DNA of 64,000 bases from Haliclona indistincta (GCA_964017065.1 OZ024784.1:2354598-2418597), one strand, 5' to 3'. Positions 11,971 through 23,049 are shown, numbered from the stretch's first letter. Notes: generated by a model from the letters alone, not told the origin. Made by a program: numbers and translations.

Positions 11971-14249
11971 ATGGCTGATGACCACCAACTAGGGACAGAT
12001 GATAAGGCTGTTTTAGCGGACCAATGGAAAGCCAAAGCCAACGATTGCTTCAAAGGTGCGTGAGAAATGAACTTGCTCCACAATTCACTCTTTGATCTTC
12101 AGCAAAAAAGTTCGAGGACGCAATAGAGTTGTACAGCGAGGCCATATCGTGTAACCCCTCGGTAGCTGTTTATTATGGCAACAGAAGCTTCACTCACCTC
12201 AAAATGGAGAGTTATGGGTTTGCCCTAACTGATGCAAGCAAGGCTCTAGAGCTTGACAAAACCTACATCAAGGTGTGTAAACATCATACATGTGGTATAG
12301 ACTCCACATAGACTCTTTCTTTGCATGCAGGGCTACTATCGTCGTGCCAGTGCTAATATGGCACTCGGTAAATTCAAACTAGCTCTGAGAGATTTTGAGG
12401 CGGTGAAAAAGGCTCGACCGAAGGATCCTGATGCAGCTGCAAAGTTCAACGAATGTTCCAAGATTGTTCGGCAGCAAGCGTTTGCCAGAGCAATAGCAGG
12501 AGAACCTGACAAGAATGTGTCAGAGACTATTGATCTGAAAAGCATAGGTAAGTAGTGTACAGCACATGATGCACTCTCTTTGAACTTGCTGATCAACTAA
12601 TATATCAGTATAGCCAACACTGGGTGCTATAGTAACCAAGCTCCTTCCATCGGCATTGCTAGCTTGTGTCTGTTAGTACATGCTAAACTTGGAGCAACAA
12701 ACCCGTCCATGTGGTCATAGTGATTGATGTCTTATGTGTTAATAGTTGTTGAGGGAAGCTATGAAGGACCTCGTCTTGAAGGAGAAATAACACCTGATTT
12801 TATGAAGGACATGATGGCGTGGTTCAAGGACCAGAAGAAACTGCACAGGAAATACGCTTTCCAGATAATACTTGGAGTGAAGAGAATATTCACTTCCTTG
12901 CCCTCACTTGTGGATGTCGGTATTCCTGATGTGAGTTAAACAAACTTTTCTCTACTTCAGTTTTCTCGTTTTATATTCAGAGTAATCGATTTACAGTCTG
13001 TGGTGACATACACGGTCAATTTTATGATCTCATGAATATATTTGATCTAAATGGTCTCCCATCTCCGGACAACCCTTATGTATCCTTCTCCAGCTAGCAA
13101 ACTGGTTTAGCTGTGTTTATACATTTTCTTTAATGTTAAATTTCTAGTTATTTAATGGAGATTTTGTTGACAGAGGTTCATTCTCAACAGAAGTAATTTT
13201 AACACTTTTTGGCTTTAAACTGCTCTATCCAACCTATTTTCATATGGCAAGAGGTTTGTATCTGTAGTGTTGTTGGTGTATCCAATGTCTCATTGTAGGT
13301 AATCATGAAACTGAAAATATGAATCAAATGTATGGATTTCGTGGAGAAATAAAATCAAAGTATCCTTATCATTATTTTTTTACAAACTACAAGAAAAATT
13401 TGGTGATTGTTATCCTGAAGTATCCAAAGATATTCAAATCAGATGGCTGACTTGTTTACTGAGGTTTTCAACTGGTTACCATTGGCTCATTGCATTGAGA
13501 AGAGAATTCTTGTGAGTGATCATTGATTATCATTGCCATACACAGCTTCATCTTACAGGTAATGCACGGAGGACTGTTTAACAGTGACGATGTTTCACTG
13601 GACGACATCAGGAAGATTAACAGAAACAGACAACCTCCAGATGAGGGTGAGACACTGTAGTCACACTGTTCTATGTGATATTGGTCCTATAGGTCTGATG
13701 TGTGAGTTGCTGTGGTCAGATCCTCAAGCATTAGTAAGCTAGCTAGTGATAGTCCTTGAGCTGTTAGTACTGTCCTCCTATTAGCCTGGTCGTGGTGCCA
13801 GTAAAAGAGGTGTGGCACTGCAATTTGGTCCTGACGTCACTCGTAATTTCTGTAGCAGAAACAACCTCAGTGAGTGGCTGTTGGTTACGTGATGTACTAT
13901 AGTATCGGTTTGTCAGATCTGATCATTCGGAGTCACGAGGTGAAGCAGGAAGGTTATGAAGTAGCTCATGGAGGAAAGTGCATCACAGTATTTTCAGCAC
14001 CCAACTACTGGTTTGAGATAGAAAACCAATACGTCATACACCTGTCTTTTATCTTTCTAGTGACCAGATGGGTAACAAGGGAGCCTTCATTACATTCGGC
14101 CGAGATCTGAAGCTTAACTATGTCACTTATGATGCTGTGGTGAGCCATCCATTACAGGGCATACCTGCATCACATTTCATTCATACTAGCCTCATCCCAA
14201 TGTCAAGCCCATGCAGTATGCCAGTCCTCTCTTCGGATTACTATCATGA
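11971..14249 (+). CDS. PPP5C: Serine/threonine protein phosphatase 5 (TPR + PPP catalytic domain), 14 exons
   Basis: Exons 11971-12055, 12103-12272, 12331-12547, 12746-12930, 12981-13079, 13148-13253, 13299-13359, 13430-13511, 13559-13646, 13693-13733, 13785-13869, 13917-14010, 14061-14139 and 14190-14249 join in frame to 483 residues (human PP5 has 499). An N-terminal three-TPR domain ('[15 protein letters not shown]', '[19 protein letters not shown]') binds Hsp90 in the family. A linker with '[19 protein letters not shown]' leads into the phosphatase core, which has all metal-site motifs: GDIHGQ, GDFVDRG and GNHE, then 'RILVMHGGLF' and 'SAPNYCDQMGNKG'. The C-terminal helix is '[19 protein letters not shown]'. 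In the family TPRs autoinhibit until Hsp90 or lipid binds. The start at 11971 is the first ATG with an open frame; ATG 11952 meets a stop after 8 codons. The last three exons and part of exon 11 are duplicated at 20729-21135. Confidence 0.96.
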
Positions 14250-14485
14250 CATTTATTTTTTATGTCTACTCAACACCAACAATTTACAAAACTATAATTT
14301 TATTGGGGGTACATGTAGTCTAGTTTGTAGCTATACTGGCTTTATGGAGTTTCTTGGTTAGCAGTGCCTCTTCTGTTGGCCTCTGGTCGTCATGCTGGCT
14401 CCTGATCGGTTGCCTCATTCTTCCTGCAGGAAATAATGCATGTGTATCAAAGTACATGTAAACTGCTAGTAGATCTGTTACAAAC

Positions 14486-16068
14486 TCACTCTCTCTTGAA
14501 GAATTCTTTATTCAGTATCCATGCAAAGAACACCATAACTAGTGATGGGATACTGTTAGTTATACTGGTCCAAGCAAACTGATCATACAGGTTTCTGTTT
14601 ATAACTAACTGATAAAACTCAATAATAGTGAAATAGCCAAGAACAACACCACCAAAAATACAACAGATATAAAAGAGACTGATGAACCATACTGTAACTT
14701 CACAACAGTACTTGTGCTTTACTGCAATTTCCCAAGTGCTCCACTGATGAATGTAGTAAAATAGTATTCCTACTACTATAGTCATGGAATAAATGATTGA
14801 AATATGAAGAAAAATAAGAGACATTGTGTTTACTGAATAAATAGATGACCGTTGGAAAAACTATTAACCCAAGATGACTAGCAAAAGTAACAATTGAAGC
14901 CACAGAAGTAAATGTAAACAAAATCACTTTGTTTGGAATATCGGCACACTTGCTTTTCCAAATGCAAACAAAGCCTGCTGTAAATGAAATAGACCAAATG
15001 AACGTAATTAACATGAATGCAAATTTTAAATGAGCAAACAAGTTGTTGTTGCTAGGCGACACTAGCCAGCTTATTTGATTTAACTCAGCAAACATTGACA
15101 ATAAGACAAATGTAAATGAGACTATTGTTCCGCCAGCAATGATTGAGCTTGAACGACTCCACTTATCTTTCAGTGTTAGATGAATGTTTTTACTTAGAAG
15201 GATCACAAGGACAGGCACAAACAGCAAGACTGCTACAAACCCCACAATGTATATAAACTTCAATATTACCATTCCAGTGTGTTCGTCACAATCTTTAGGT
15301 ATTTGCCCAGAATAGGACTTCACAGCTGATTCACAAAGAACGTAAGCTTTAAAGTTTACATCTAAGTATAATAATTTTTTTTTCCAAATTAGATCCTTTT
15401 GGTTGAATATTTGCATATGCCCTGAGCTGAAATACAGCAATTTTCATGTACAGATAGTCTGCATAGTAGTAACATACCCATTTGGTGACTTCTTTGAGAG
15501 CATTTTGTACAGTACTCACAGCCTCTTGAGTGCAGTTTTGCAGATACTGCTGCATATCACTTGATAAACTGCTGGAGTTGATGGTGAGGTTTAGCCCAAC
15601 AGAGGGTAGACTGCCGTCACCGTCCCACAGATAAGCGTCCAGATCTGGCTCGTCAGACAGCGCTCTATAGGTGAAGCGCATCATCGCAAACGGTAACAGA
15701 AACTGGAGCTGGTTTACAACTGCTGGATGGAAAAATTTATACATTGACCGTTTTGTCCAGGCATACAAGCATGGCTTGCTCGGAGTACAGTTGCTGCAAA
15801 GCGTTGATCCTGTTGTGTCATTCAGCGTATACGAAACGTTAACTAGAGTTGGTTCAAGATGCGAGGACGGACTGAAAATTGACTGCAGCTGAAAGGGATT
15901 GTTCTTTGTCTGAAGAAGAGAAGTCTGCAGGAGCTCGAAAAGTTCGATACATTTAGGTCTTGGAGAGTGATGGGTGGTATCAGAACACTGACTGTTAATT
16001 GCAGGTAAGAACACTGCGATCACCACGAGTACAAGTACGGCGTGACTCTGACATGAGCGCAGTGCCAT
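14486..16068 (-). pseudogene. Gene X, copy A: frameshifted seven-span membrane protein
   Basis: Exon 1 is 15478-16068 (ATG 16068) and exon 2 starts at 15426 after a ~51-bp intron. Exon 1 encodes a signal peptide ('HAVLVLVVIAVFLPAINSQC') and a Cys-containing ectodomain with many N-glycosylation sites (NVS, NDT, NCT, NLT, NSS), nearly identical to copy B. Exon 2 carries two uncompensated indels against copy B: one extra base in a T run at 15375-15383, which stops the frame at 'IIILRCKL', and a net 8-bp loss at about 14832-14834 inside the fourth span. Downstream frames still encode the membrane spans in pieces (14700-15440, 14486-14824). As written the gene cannot make the full 7-span protein; a truncated secreted ectodomain is possible. 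Sequencing error in the homopolymer is an alternative for the first lesion but not for the second. Confidence 0.8.
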
Positions 16069-16194
16069 AATCAAACTATGGAACTGCTGGTGTCTAGTCA
16101 CAATGCGCAATCAAAATGATGGCGGCGCTTTTGATACGCCCACGTAAAGTGCTCAAAGGCAGTCAGACCGCCCTTTGTAGTTTCTGCTGCAACC
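16069..16194. promoter_or_regulatory. Bidirectional X/Y promoter, copy A
   Basis: 126 bp lie between the divergent ATGs of X and Y. It is strongly conserved with the 130-bp copy B counterpart (22920-23049), including 'gatggcggcgc' or its variant, 'tttgatacgcccacgtaaa' and 'gaccgccctttgtag'. A near-palindrome at 16158-16172 ('ggcagtcagaccgcc') has one mismatch relative to the perfect form in copy B. Confidence 0.6.
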
Positions 16195-17145
16195 ATGGCT
16201 GGCAATGCCGCGTATGGAGCTATTCCACAGCAGAATACTGCAGGTACCGGAACGGCGCAACCTCGCAATAATGAAGCTATATTCTGGTTCGTATGGATGG
16301 GAATAATGCTCTGCTATACAACGATCGCAGCAATTATTGGTTCTGTCGAGTGGCTGCTCGTTAGCTACATAGCCAGTGATATTTTCACTGTATTGAATGT
16401 TGTATTGTGGTTTATTACTGCAGTCGACCTTGCTTTCAACATGCACTGGATGAATGGTCAACCAAACTACGAAACAAAAGAGTCGATTAAGATATGGAAT
16501 GGATGGATACGAATACCGGTGGTATGGTTCTTCATAAATCTCCTGTTGCCTCTAAAGGCATTTGACACATTGTCAAGTAACCAACAGCTATGGAATAGTC
16601 GTGATAATATTTCTGTGTTTCTGGATACAAGTCTATTCTATGGATCATGCATAGTGTATATAGCCATCACGGTGCTGTTGTGCATTCTACTGGGAGTAAA
16701 TATTTATAAAGTTCTCCAGGAATATGTATCACCTGGAATCCGTAAGACCACTGCTATTGTCATTCTCGTTGTGTTATATTGCATGATGATACTCGTAGAT
16801 AACATCTTGCGCAACGTATCAATGTTGAATTTGCTTAGCCTCTCAAGCAACTCTATACTGCCACTTTATATAGGATCGTTCATAGTGGGTACTAGTATGA
16901 TGTGGTTTTTCTTAATAACTGTTAACAGTCTACACACTAATTATGAACGATTATCAATATTTCTGTTGGTCTGTTTCCTTAACGTTGTTTTCGTATTATC
17001 ATTCTACATCACATTGTTTTTTATGGTCCCTGTTCATGTTCCTTGGATCAAAATTTCATTTGTAATTTCATTTGCAACTTCATTCTTCTTAATTATAATT
17101 ACTACAGTGACAATTATAATACTTTTGGTTTTTATTATATCATAA
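16195..17145 (+). CDS. Gene Y, copy A: unrecognised ~8-span membrane protein, single exon
   Basis: A 316-residue intronless frame from ATG 16195 to TAA 17143-17145. After a polar N-terminus ('MAGNAAYGAIPQQNTAGTG') come about eight hydrophobic spans: around residues 31-52, 57-80, 102-118, 143-168, 180-200, 221-242, 251-277 and 286-314. There is no signal peptide, so the N-terminus is probably cytosolic. Short polar loops ('FDTLSSNQQLWNSRDNIS') are well conserved with copy B, while the N- and C-termini vary. I do not recognise the family. It lies head-to-head with gene X across a short shared promoter in both duplicate copies, which suggests co-expression and perhaps a joint complex; that is inference. 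No disabling change is seen, unlike its partner X in this copy. Confidence 0.8.
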   Translation: MAGNAAYGAIPQQNTAGTGTAQPRNNEAIFWFVWMGIMLCYTTIAAIIGSVEWLLVSYIASDIFTVLNVVLWFITAVDLAFNMHWMNGQPNYETKESIKIWNGWIRIPVVWFFINLLLPLKAFDTLSSNQQLWNSRDNISVFLDTSLFYGSCIVYIAITVLLCILLGVNIYKVLQEYVSPGIRKTTAIVILVVLYCMMILVDNILRNVSMLNLLSLSSNSILPLYIGSFIVGTSMMWFFLITVNSLHTNYERLSIFLLVCFLNVVFVLSFYITLFFMVPVHVPWIKISFVISFATSFFLIIITTVTIIILLVFIIS

Positions 17146-18996
17146 TATTGAACAGTTTAGTTTTATTATAATTATGTATAGTTCCAATTACTGTGCATAC
17201 AATCAAAGTGAAATGTCAGAGAGAATTATAGTAGATTTATTTTAGGATACAACATAAGAATACTTAGAATAAGGAGGTAACTAGTTAGAGAGGAGATAAT
17301 ATTATCAGTTGTAGAGTGCTTTCAATTTGGTTTTGCTGTCAAGACCTGGGCATCTCCCAGGCACATGATTTTTGTGGTTCAATTTTAGCATGTGTAACTA
17401 GACCATTATTGAGTCAGCCATTTCAGCTGTTGGTCAACTGGATTCGTGAATAATCTACATTCTAGAATGGTAGTTAGACCAATTTTTGTTAGAAGCATCA
17501 GGAACAAAGATCTTTAAGTAGGAATTTGGTTTGTTGTCCTCTGGATTGAAGACAACACTTTTTAATATACATTATGCATAGGAAACAGTGTGCTGCACAT
17601 GCACATTTTAAGGCGGAATATCATTTTCAGCACCAATTTTTTTACTTGAGCATACTTCAATTACAAAATAAGGAATACTGAAGTTGTTGTTGCCAATTGC
17701 AACTTGTTTATTCAGCAAACAGTAACTAAACAGCCATGCAGTGATTAGACACTCCTCCTTTTGGCTTGGGAGAACTGAGAAACAACTGTTGGTTTGTTTT
17801 AGGACAAACAGCAGATGTGAATTAGCCTACTTGTTATTACTACTTATGCTAAGAGCCACCCAAGACCTGTGATTGATTTTCAGTTATTGTAGTGGTGGCA
17901 CCTCTAACTACACAACAGATGAGGAGTTGTTGATAGTAACATGTGTGTTATTTTATGAAAAAATATGTGTAACAAAAAAGGCATTATAGATACGCCCTCT
18001 TGACTCTATACGCCCTTGGTAACAATAACATTTATTTTAATAAACTATACATCTGAAACTACCAAGTGGTATAGCTAAACTAACATGTAACCACTACATG
18101 AATCTGCAGTAAACATCTATAATGTGCATGTGCTCAATATAGTCATGTCTTGGTTAATACTCACATACTGTTCATCATCAGTGCTCTGTGAGTGTTGTTA
18201 CATATACCATACTGTGTGGGAATATAGTCTCTGACTATTCCCTAGACTCTAAATTACATTTTGAACTTGTTTTTTTAGCTACATGTATATACATATGGAG
18301 ATAGGAGTCTAGATTCAAGAGGTAGTGATTGATTGTTCTGAATAAAATGAAAAAAGGAAGAAAACTATAGTTCAGATGGACACTCACAAGCGAGGATAGA
18401 AAGATTAATATTTCTTGCGCAGTTTCTTGAACCATGAAGCCATTATGTCCTTCATGCATTGTTACATTTTCCTTCATAACCTCATACCCAGGCAACATAC
18501 TAAGGTCCTTGATAGTCTCTCTATTGTTGTATAAATAAGTGTCTTGTTTTACGGTAATTATCTTCTTTCAAATTCAAGCTCATCTCAAAAATTATCATGG
18601 ACTAATGGTTAGAGCTATCAATGTTAGTTGCCATCACTAATTTGCATGATACACTGCTACCATAGATTCATTTCTCGAAGCCCTTGCGTCAGGGTTCATT
18701 CATTAAAAAATTGTTGCACACGTTGAGGAAAAATTTGGGACGAGATAGTTATAGACACCTATACTGATATTGTATGACTCAAGAGGGGCAAGAATAGTTC
18801 ACGGGGGCGAGTGCCTCCCCCGGCCCCTAAATGAAACCCTGCATCGCACTGTTGCCATAGCGTCCTCACAACACTTGGACACTATTATTATGATAGCAAC
18901 GACTCTTGGGCTTCTAAATCGCGTAGATCCTCCAATGCACTGTCTAACTGATAACAAGGATCTGTTGCCTCTATTGGTAATGATTTGACCCTTACA
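17146..18996. other. Intergenic 3' flank of gene Y, copy A
   Basis: AT-rich DNA with no supportable gene. It aligns with 24097-28560 of copy B apart from insertions and small indels. It includes the inverted PP5-exon relic at 18411-18454. A short frame at 18770-18988 (72 aa) is partly shared with copy B (63 aa at 28360-28551), but its N-terminal half differs by indels, so it is not called. Confidence 0.6.
18411..18454 (-). pseudogene. Inverted PP5 linker-exon fragment, copy A
   Basis: On the minus strand the sequence resembles the PP5 exon-4 stretch at about 12802-12855 that encodes '[18 protein letters not shown]'. It lacks the codons for DQ, and a frameshift replaces MMAWF with a broken frame. 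The copy B counterpart (26280-26321) keeps the better match. It appears to be an old inverted, probably truncated copy of PP5 that existed before the segmental duplication. Confidence 0.6.
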
Positions 18997-19131
18997 GAAA
19001 TAGGTCAGAGATTAGGAAATTAGTCTCGTTCCCAGACCACACCTCTTCCGCTTTGCTCCTCTCGACTCAGCTGCAGAAGCAAAGCGGAAGAGGTGTGGTC
19101 TGGGAACGAGACTAGACTACTGGAAATAGGT
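18997..19131. mobile_element. Small foldback insertion with 37-bp perfect inverted arms
   Basis: Arms 19021-19057 and 19078-19114 are perfect reverse complements around a 20-bp loop. The element is absent from copy B, where 'cagaaataggttaaaatt' is continuous. In copy A the 9-bp 'gaaataggt' occurs on both sides (18997-19005 and 19123-19131), which looks like a target-site duplication. No coding capacity. Confidence 0.75.
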
Positions 19132-19403
19132 TAAAATTACAACACTGCCCACTACCTATTAGGGAGGCACGGTAGTGCGGCCCTATGTAGGAATGAACGA
19201 GAAAACAAGATGGCGGCTACATACAATGTATTAGCGTTAAAACGCTAATATTTCGCCCGGTGATGAATTTTATACGTCCAAAGACACTTAGATCTGCTTT
19301 CTGGCGTTGCCCCATCTTACAGCAGCAAGGAGATTGCTCGAAATGGTCACTAAAGTGACGAACCTGGAAACGGTAAAAATCGTGTTTCGTCATCTTCGTT
19401 TTC

Positions 19404-19750
<347 letters not shown>

Positions 19751-20136
19751 TTTAGGAATAATAAATTTTGAACTGCAAGTTAAAAAAGGTCACATAAAGA
19801 AATTATCAACAACAGCAAACCAAATGAACAGATTTCACATAACCCTCGGCGTGTTGCACATTGTAGTGTTAACTCAAGAACGAAAGCACTTTAGCAAAAT
19901 CCACGAGTCAAATTGCAAGCCGCTGTCGTGCTTATCATGCTCATAACCTACCAGCGCGTAAAAGTTATCGCTGATCTCTGCAGCTCGATGGACAGTGAAT
20001 TACAGAGCGAGTACCGTAACCCTCGCGCATGCGCCGAGGGTTAATAATGGTGTAAACAAAGAAATACATGATCTTGCCGAATTCGAACTGCACCAAAAGT
20101 TAGAAACTCAAAAAAGTACTCAAACAAGAAAATAAA

Positions 20137-20282
20137 ATAGATCCCTACATCAGTGGCTGTACATAAGATCAATATTTTGTCACATTCAAGTTGAATTCAA
20201 TTCAATGCACTTCGGTGTAGTCAACGGCGACTAGCTGAATTAGCTATAGTCTGCCACAGCAGCCACTGATGTAGGGATCTAT
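20137..20282. mobile_element. 146-bp MITE-like foldback element
   Basis: Perfect 23-bp inverted termini at 20137-20159 ('atagatccctacatcagtgg') and 20260-20282. The ATCCCTACATCAGYGGCT end is also present at 27710-27729 in the foldback element of copy B, so they belong to one family. No coding capacity. Confidence 0.75.
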
Positions 20283-20567
20283 GGTTTGTTAGCAAGTCAA
20301 TCGTGTTACCATTCTATGCTAGTTCCTTGTTGGTTTACATTGTGAACCAGTAGCAGATTTCATTCATCCCTACATCCTTTTGATTTCGTTAGAAATCTTT
20401 TTATTTTCTTTGAACACTTTGATGACAGCCATGTTGATGCTGCACTTGACACATACAGGATAAAATTAGGCGATGTTGCAAAACAGCATGCAACTATAGA
20501 CAATCATAATGCTATATTAGAGAAGAGAGGCAGTTGAGGAGAGAGACAGAAACAGCAATTGATTAGT

Positions 20568-20668
20568 CTAATTCTTCTTTGACATCTCGAACATCGTAGT
20601 CATGTCCTCTTGAAATTTTGAAAATTGTGGTGTAAAATGTAACCTTAGTGACTTACCTCTTCAGAGTC
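20568..20668 (-). pseudogene. Orphan TMEM87 3' end, copy A
   Basis: On the minus strand this matches the last exon ('DMTTMFEMSKKN' then stop at 20568-20570) and the start of the penultimate exon of the complete TMEM87 at 28747-34909. It is cut off by the duplication junction, so no upstream exons exist. The splice acceptor before the last exon is also altered ('tcaag' on the minus strand instead of 'tcag'). Confidence 0.8.
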
Positions 20669-20728
20669 TATCACGGTCTATAGTCTAGTCTATTAAATTA
20701 TCTCTCTTAGTCTATTCGGTAGATTTCA
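20669..20728. other. Duplication junction with filler sequence
   Basis: About 60 bp matching neither the TMEM87 nor the PP5 flank. It is built from reiterated 'agtctat' and 'gtctatagtctagtctatta' blocks, typical of templated filler at an end-joining junction. Confidence 0.7.
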
Positions 20729-21135
20729 TAATTTCTGTAGCAGAAATAACCTCAGTGAGTAGCTGTTGGTTGCATGATGTACTATAGTATCGGTTTGTCA
20801 GATCTGATCATTCGGAGTCACGAGGTGAAGCAGGAAGGTTATGAAGTAGCTCATGGAGGAAAGTGCATCACAGTATTTTCAGCACCCAACTACTGGTTTG
20901 AGATTGAAAACCAATACATCATACACCTGTCTTTTATCTTTCTAGTGACCAGATGGGTAACAAGGGAGCCTTCATTACATTCGGCCGAGATCTGAAGCTT
21001 AACTATGTCACTTATGATGCTGTGGTGAGCCATCCATTACAGCACGTACTTGTGTCACATTTTCATTCATACTAGCCTCATCCCAATGTCAAGCCCATGC
21101 AGTATGCCAGTCCTCTCTTCGGATTACTATCATGA
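20729..21135 (+). pseudogene. Orphan PP5 3' end, copy B (partial exon 11 to exon 14)
   Basis: Exons 20802-20895, 20946-21024 and 21076-21135 have the same lengths (94, 79, 60 bp), splice sites and frame as PP5 exons 12-14, ending at the same stop. They encode '[19 protein letters not shown]' onward to '[19 protein letters not shown]'. All upstream exons, including the TPR domain and every metal-binding motif, are missing, so no phosphatase can be made. Retained intact splice sites suggest the duplication is young. Confidence 0.88.
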
Positions 21136-21326
21136 CATTTTATTTTTATGTCTACTCAACACCAACAATTTACAAAACTATAATTTTATTGGGGGTACAT
21201 GTAGGTCTAGTTTGTAGCTATACGGAGCCTCTTCGGCTGGTTGTCTTTCTGGCTGATTTTTCAACCACTCTGCAGGAAATAATGCACATGTATCAAAGTG
21301 AAACTGCTAGTAGATCTGCTACAAAC

Positions 21327-22919
21327 TCACTCTCTCTTGAAGAATTCTTTATTCAGTATCCATGCAAAGAACACCATAACTAGTGCTGGGATGTTGTTAG
21401 TTATACTGGTCCAAGCAAACTGATCATACAGGTTTCTGTTTATAACTAACTGATAAAACTCAATAATAGTGAAATAGCCAAGAATAACACCACCAAACAT
21501 ACAACAGATGTAAAAGAGAATGAAAGACCATACTGTAACTTCACAACAGTACTTGTGCTTTAATTTGATTTCCCAAGTGCTCCACTGATGAATGTAGTAA
21601 AATAGTATTCCTACTATTATAGTCATGGAATAAATGATTGAAATATGAAGAAAAATAAGAGACATTGTGTTTATTGGATGTATGAATAAATAGATGACCG
21701 TTGGAAAAACTATTAACCCAAGATGACTAGCAAAAGTAACAATTGAAGCCACAGAAGTGAATGTAAACAAAATCACTTTGTTTGAAATATTGGCACACTT
21801 GCTTTTCCAAATGCAAACAAAGCCCGCTGTAAATAAAATAGACCAAATGAACGTAATTAACATGAATGCTAATTTTACATGAGCAAAGAAGTTGTTGTTG
21901 CTAGGCGACACTAACCAGCTTATTTGATTTAACTCGGCAAACATTGACAATAAGACAAATGTAAATGAGACTATTGTTCCACCAGCAATGATTGAGCTTG
22001 AACGACTCCACTTATCTTTTAGTGTTAGATGAATGTTTTTACTTAGAAGGATCACAAGGACAGGCACAAACAGCAAGACTGCTACAAACCCCACAATGTA
22101 TATAAACTTCAATATTACCATTCCAGTGTATTCTTCACAATATTTAGGTATTTGCCCAGAATATGACTTCACAGCTGATTCACAAAGAACGTAAGCTTTA
22201 AAGTTTACATCCAAGTATAATAATTTTTTATCCAAATTAGATCCTTTTGGTTGAATATTTGCATATGCCCTGAGCTGAAATACAGCAATAATTGTCATGT
22301 ACAGCTAGTCTGCATAATAGCAACATACCCATTTGGTGACTTCTTTGAGAGCATTTTGTACAGTACTCACAGCCTCTGGAGTGCAGTTTTGCAGATACCG
22401 CTGCATATCACTTGATAAACTGCTGGAGTTGATGGTGAGGTTTAGCCCAACAGAGGGTAGACTGCCGTCACCGTCCCACAGATAAGCGTCCAGATCTGGC
22501 TCATCCGACAGCGCTCTATAGGTGAAGCGCATCATCGCAAACGGTAACAGAAACTGGAGCTGGTTTACAACTGCTGGATGGAAAAATTTATACATAGACC
22601 GTTTTGTCCAGGCATACAAGCATGGGTTGCTCGGAGTACAGTTGCTGCAAAGCGTTGATCCTGTTGTATCGTTCAGCGTATACGAAACGTTAACCAGAGT
22701 TGGTTCAAGATGCGAGGACGGACTGAAAATTGACTGCAGCTGAAAGGGATTGGTCTTTGTCAGAAGAAGAGAAGTCTGCAGGAGCTCGAAAAGTTCGATG
22801 CATTTAGGTCTTGGAGAGTGTTGGGTGGTATCAGAACACTGACTGTTAATTGCAGGTAAGAACACTGCGATCACCACGAGTACAAGAACGGCGTGACTCT
22901 GACATGAGCGCAGTGCCAT
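21327..22919 (-). CDS. Gene X, copy B: signal peptide, glycosylated ectodomain and seven membrane spans
   Basis: Exon 1 is 22329-22919 (ATG 22919) and exon 2 is 21327-22274, joining in frame to 512 residues. Residues 1-27 form a signal peptide ending before 'QCSDTTQHSPRPKC'. The ectodomain to about residue 240 has at least seven N-glycosylation sequons and conserved Cys ('LCSNCTPSNPC'). Then come seven spans: 'MVILKFIYIVGFVAVLLF', 'IIAGGTIVSFTFVLLSMF', 'LAFMLITFIWSILFTAGF', 'ILFTFTSVASIVTFASHL', 'LIFLHISIIYSMTIIVGI', 'WSFILFYICCMFGGVILG' and 'IPALVMVFFAWIL'. The topology, with an outside N-terminus, resembles a GPCR, but I see no family signature and do not name it. The C-tail is short and basic ('NKEFFKRE'). 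Divergent from gene Y over 130 bp. This copy is the only intact one in the window. Confidence 0.82.
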
Positions 22920-23049
22920 ATTGATCAAAATTATGGAACTGCTGGTGTCTAGTCACAATGCGTAATCAAAATAATGGCGGCGCTTTTGATACGCCCACGT
23001 AAAATGCTCAAAGGCGGTCAGACCGCCCTTTGTAGTTTCTGCTGCAACC
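22920..23049. promoter_or_regulatory. Bidirectional X/Y promoter, copy B
   Basis: 130 bp between divergent start codons, closely matching copy A. It contains a perfect palindrome 'ggcggtcagaccgcc' at 23013-23027 and 'aatggcggcgc' near 22973, with 'gatacgcccacgt' between them. No TATA box is evident. Confidence 0.6.

Noticed and set aside
18235..18498. Minus-strand 87-aa frame in copy A as a gene
   Set aside because: The copy B counterpart is frameshifted and shorter; part of it is the PP5 exon relic, so it is not under coding constraint.
18770..18988. Plus-strand 72-aa frame with a copy B counterpart at 28360-28551
   Set aside because: The copies differ by length indels at the N-terminal half, no family is recognised and no splice context is seen; similarity is expected from the duplication alone.
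20729..21135. A second active PP5 gene in copy B
   Set aside because: Only part of exon 11 and exons 12-14 are present; the TPR domain and the GDxHG, GDxVDRG and GNHE motifs are absent.
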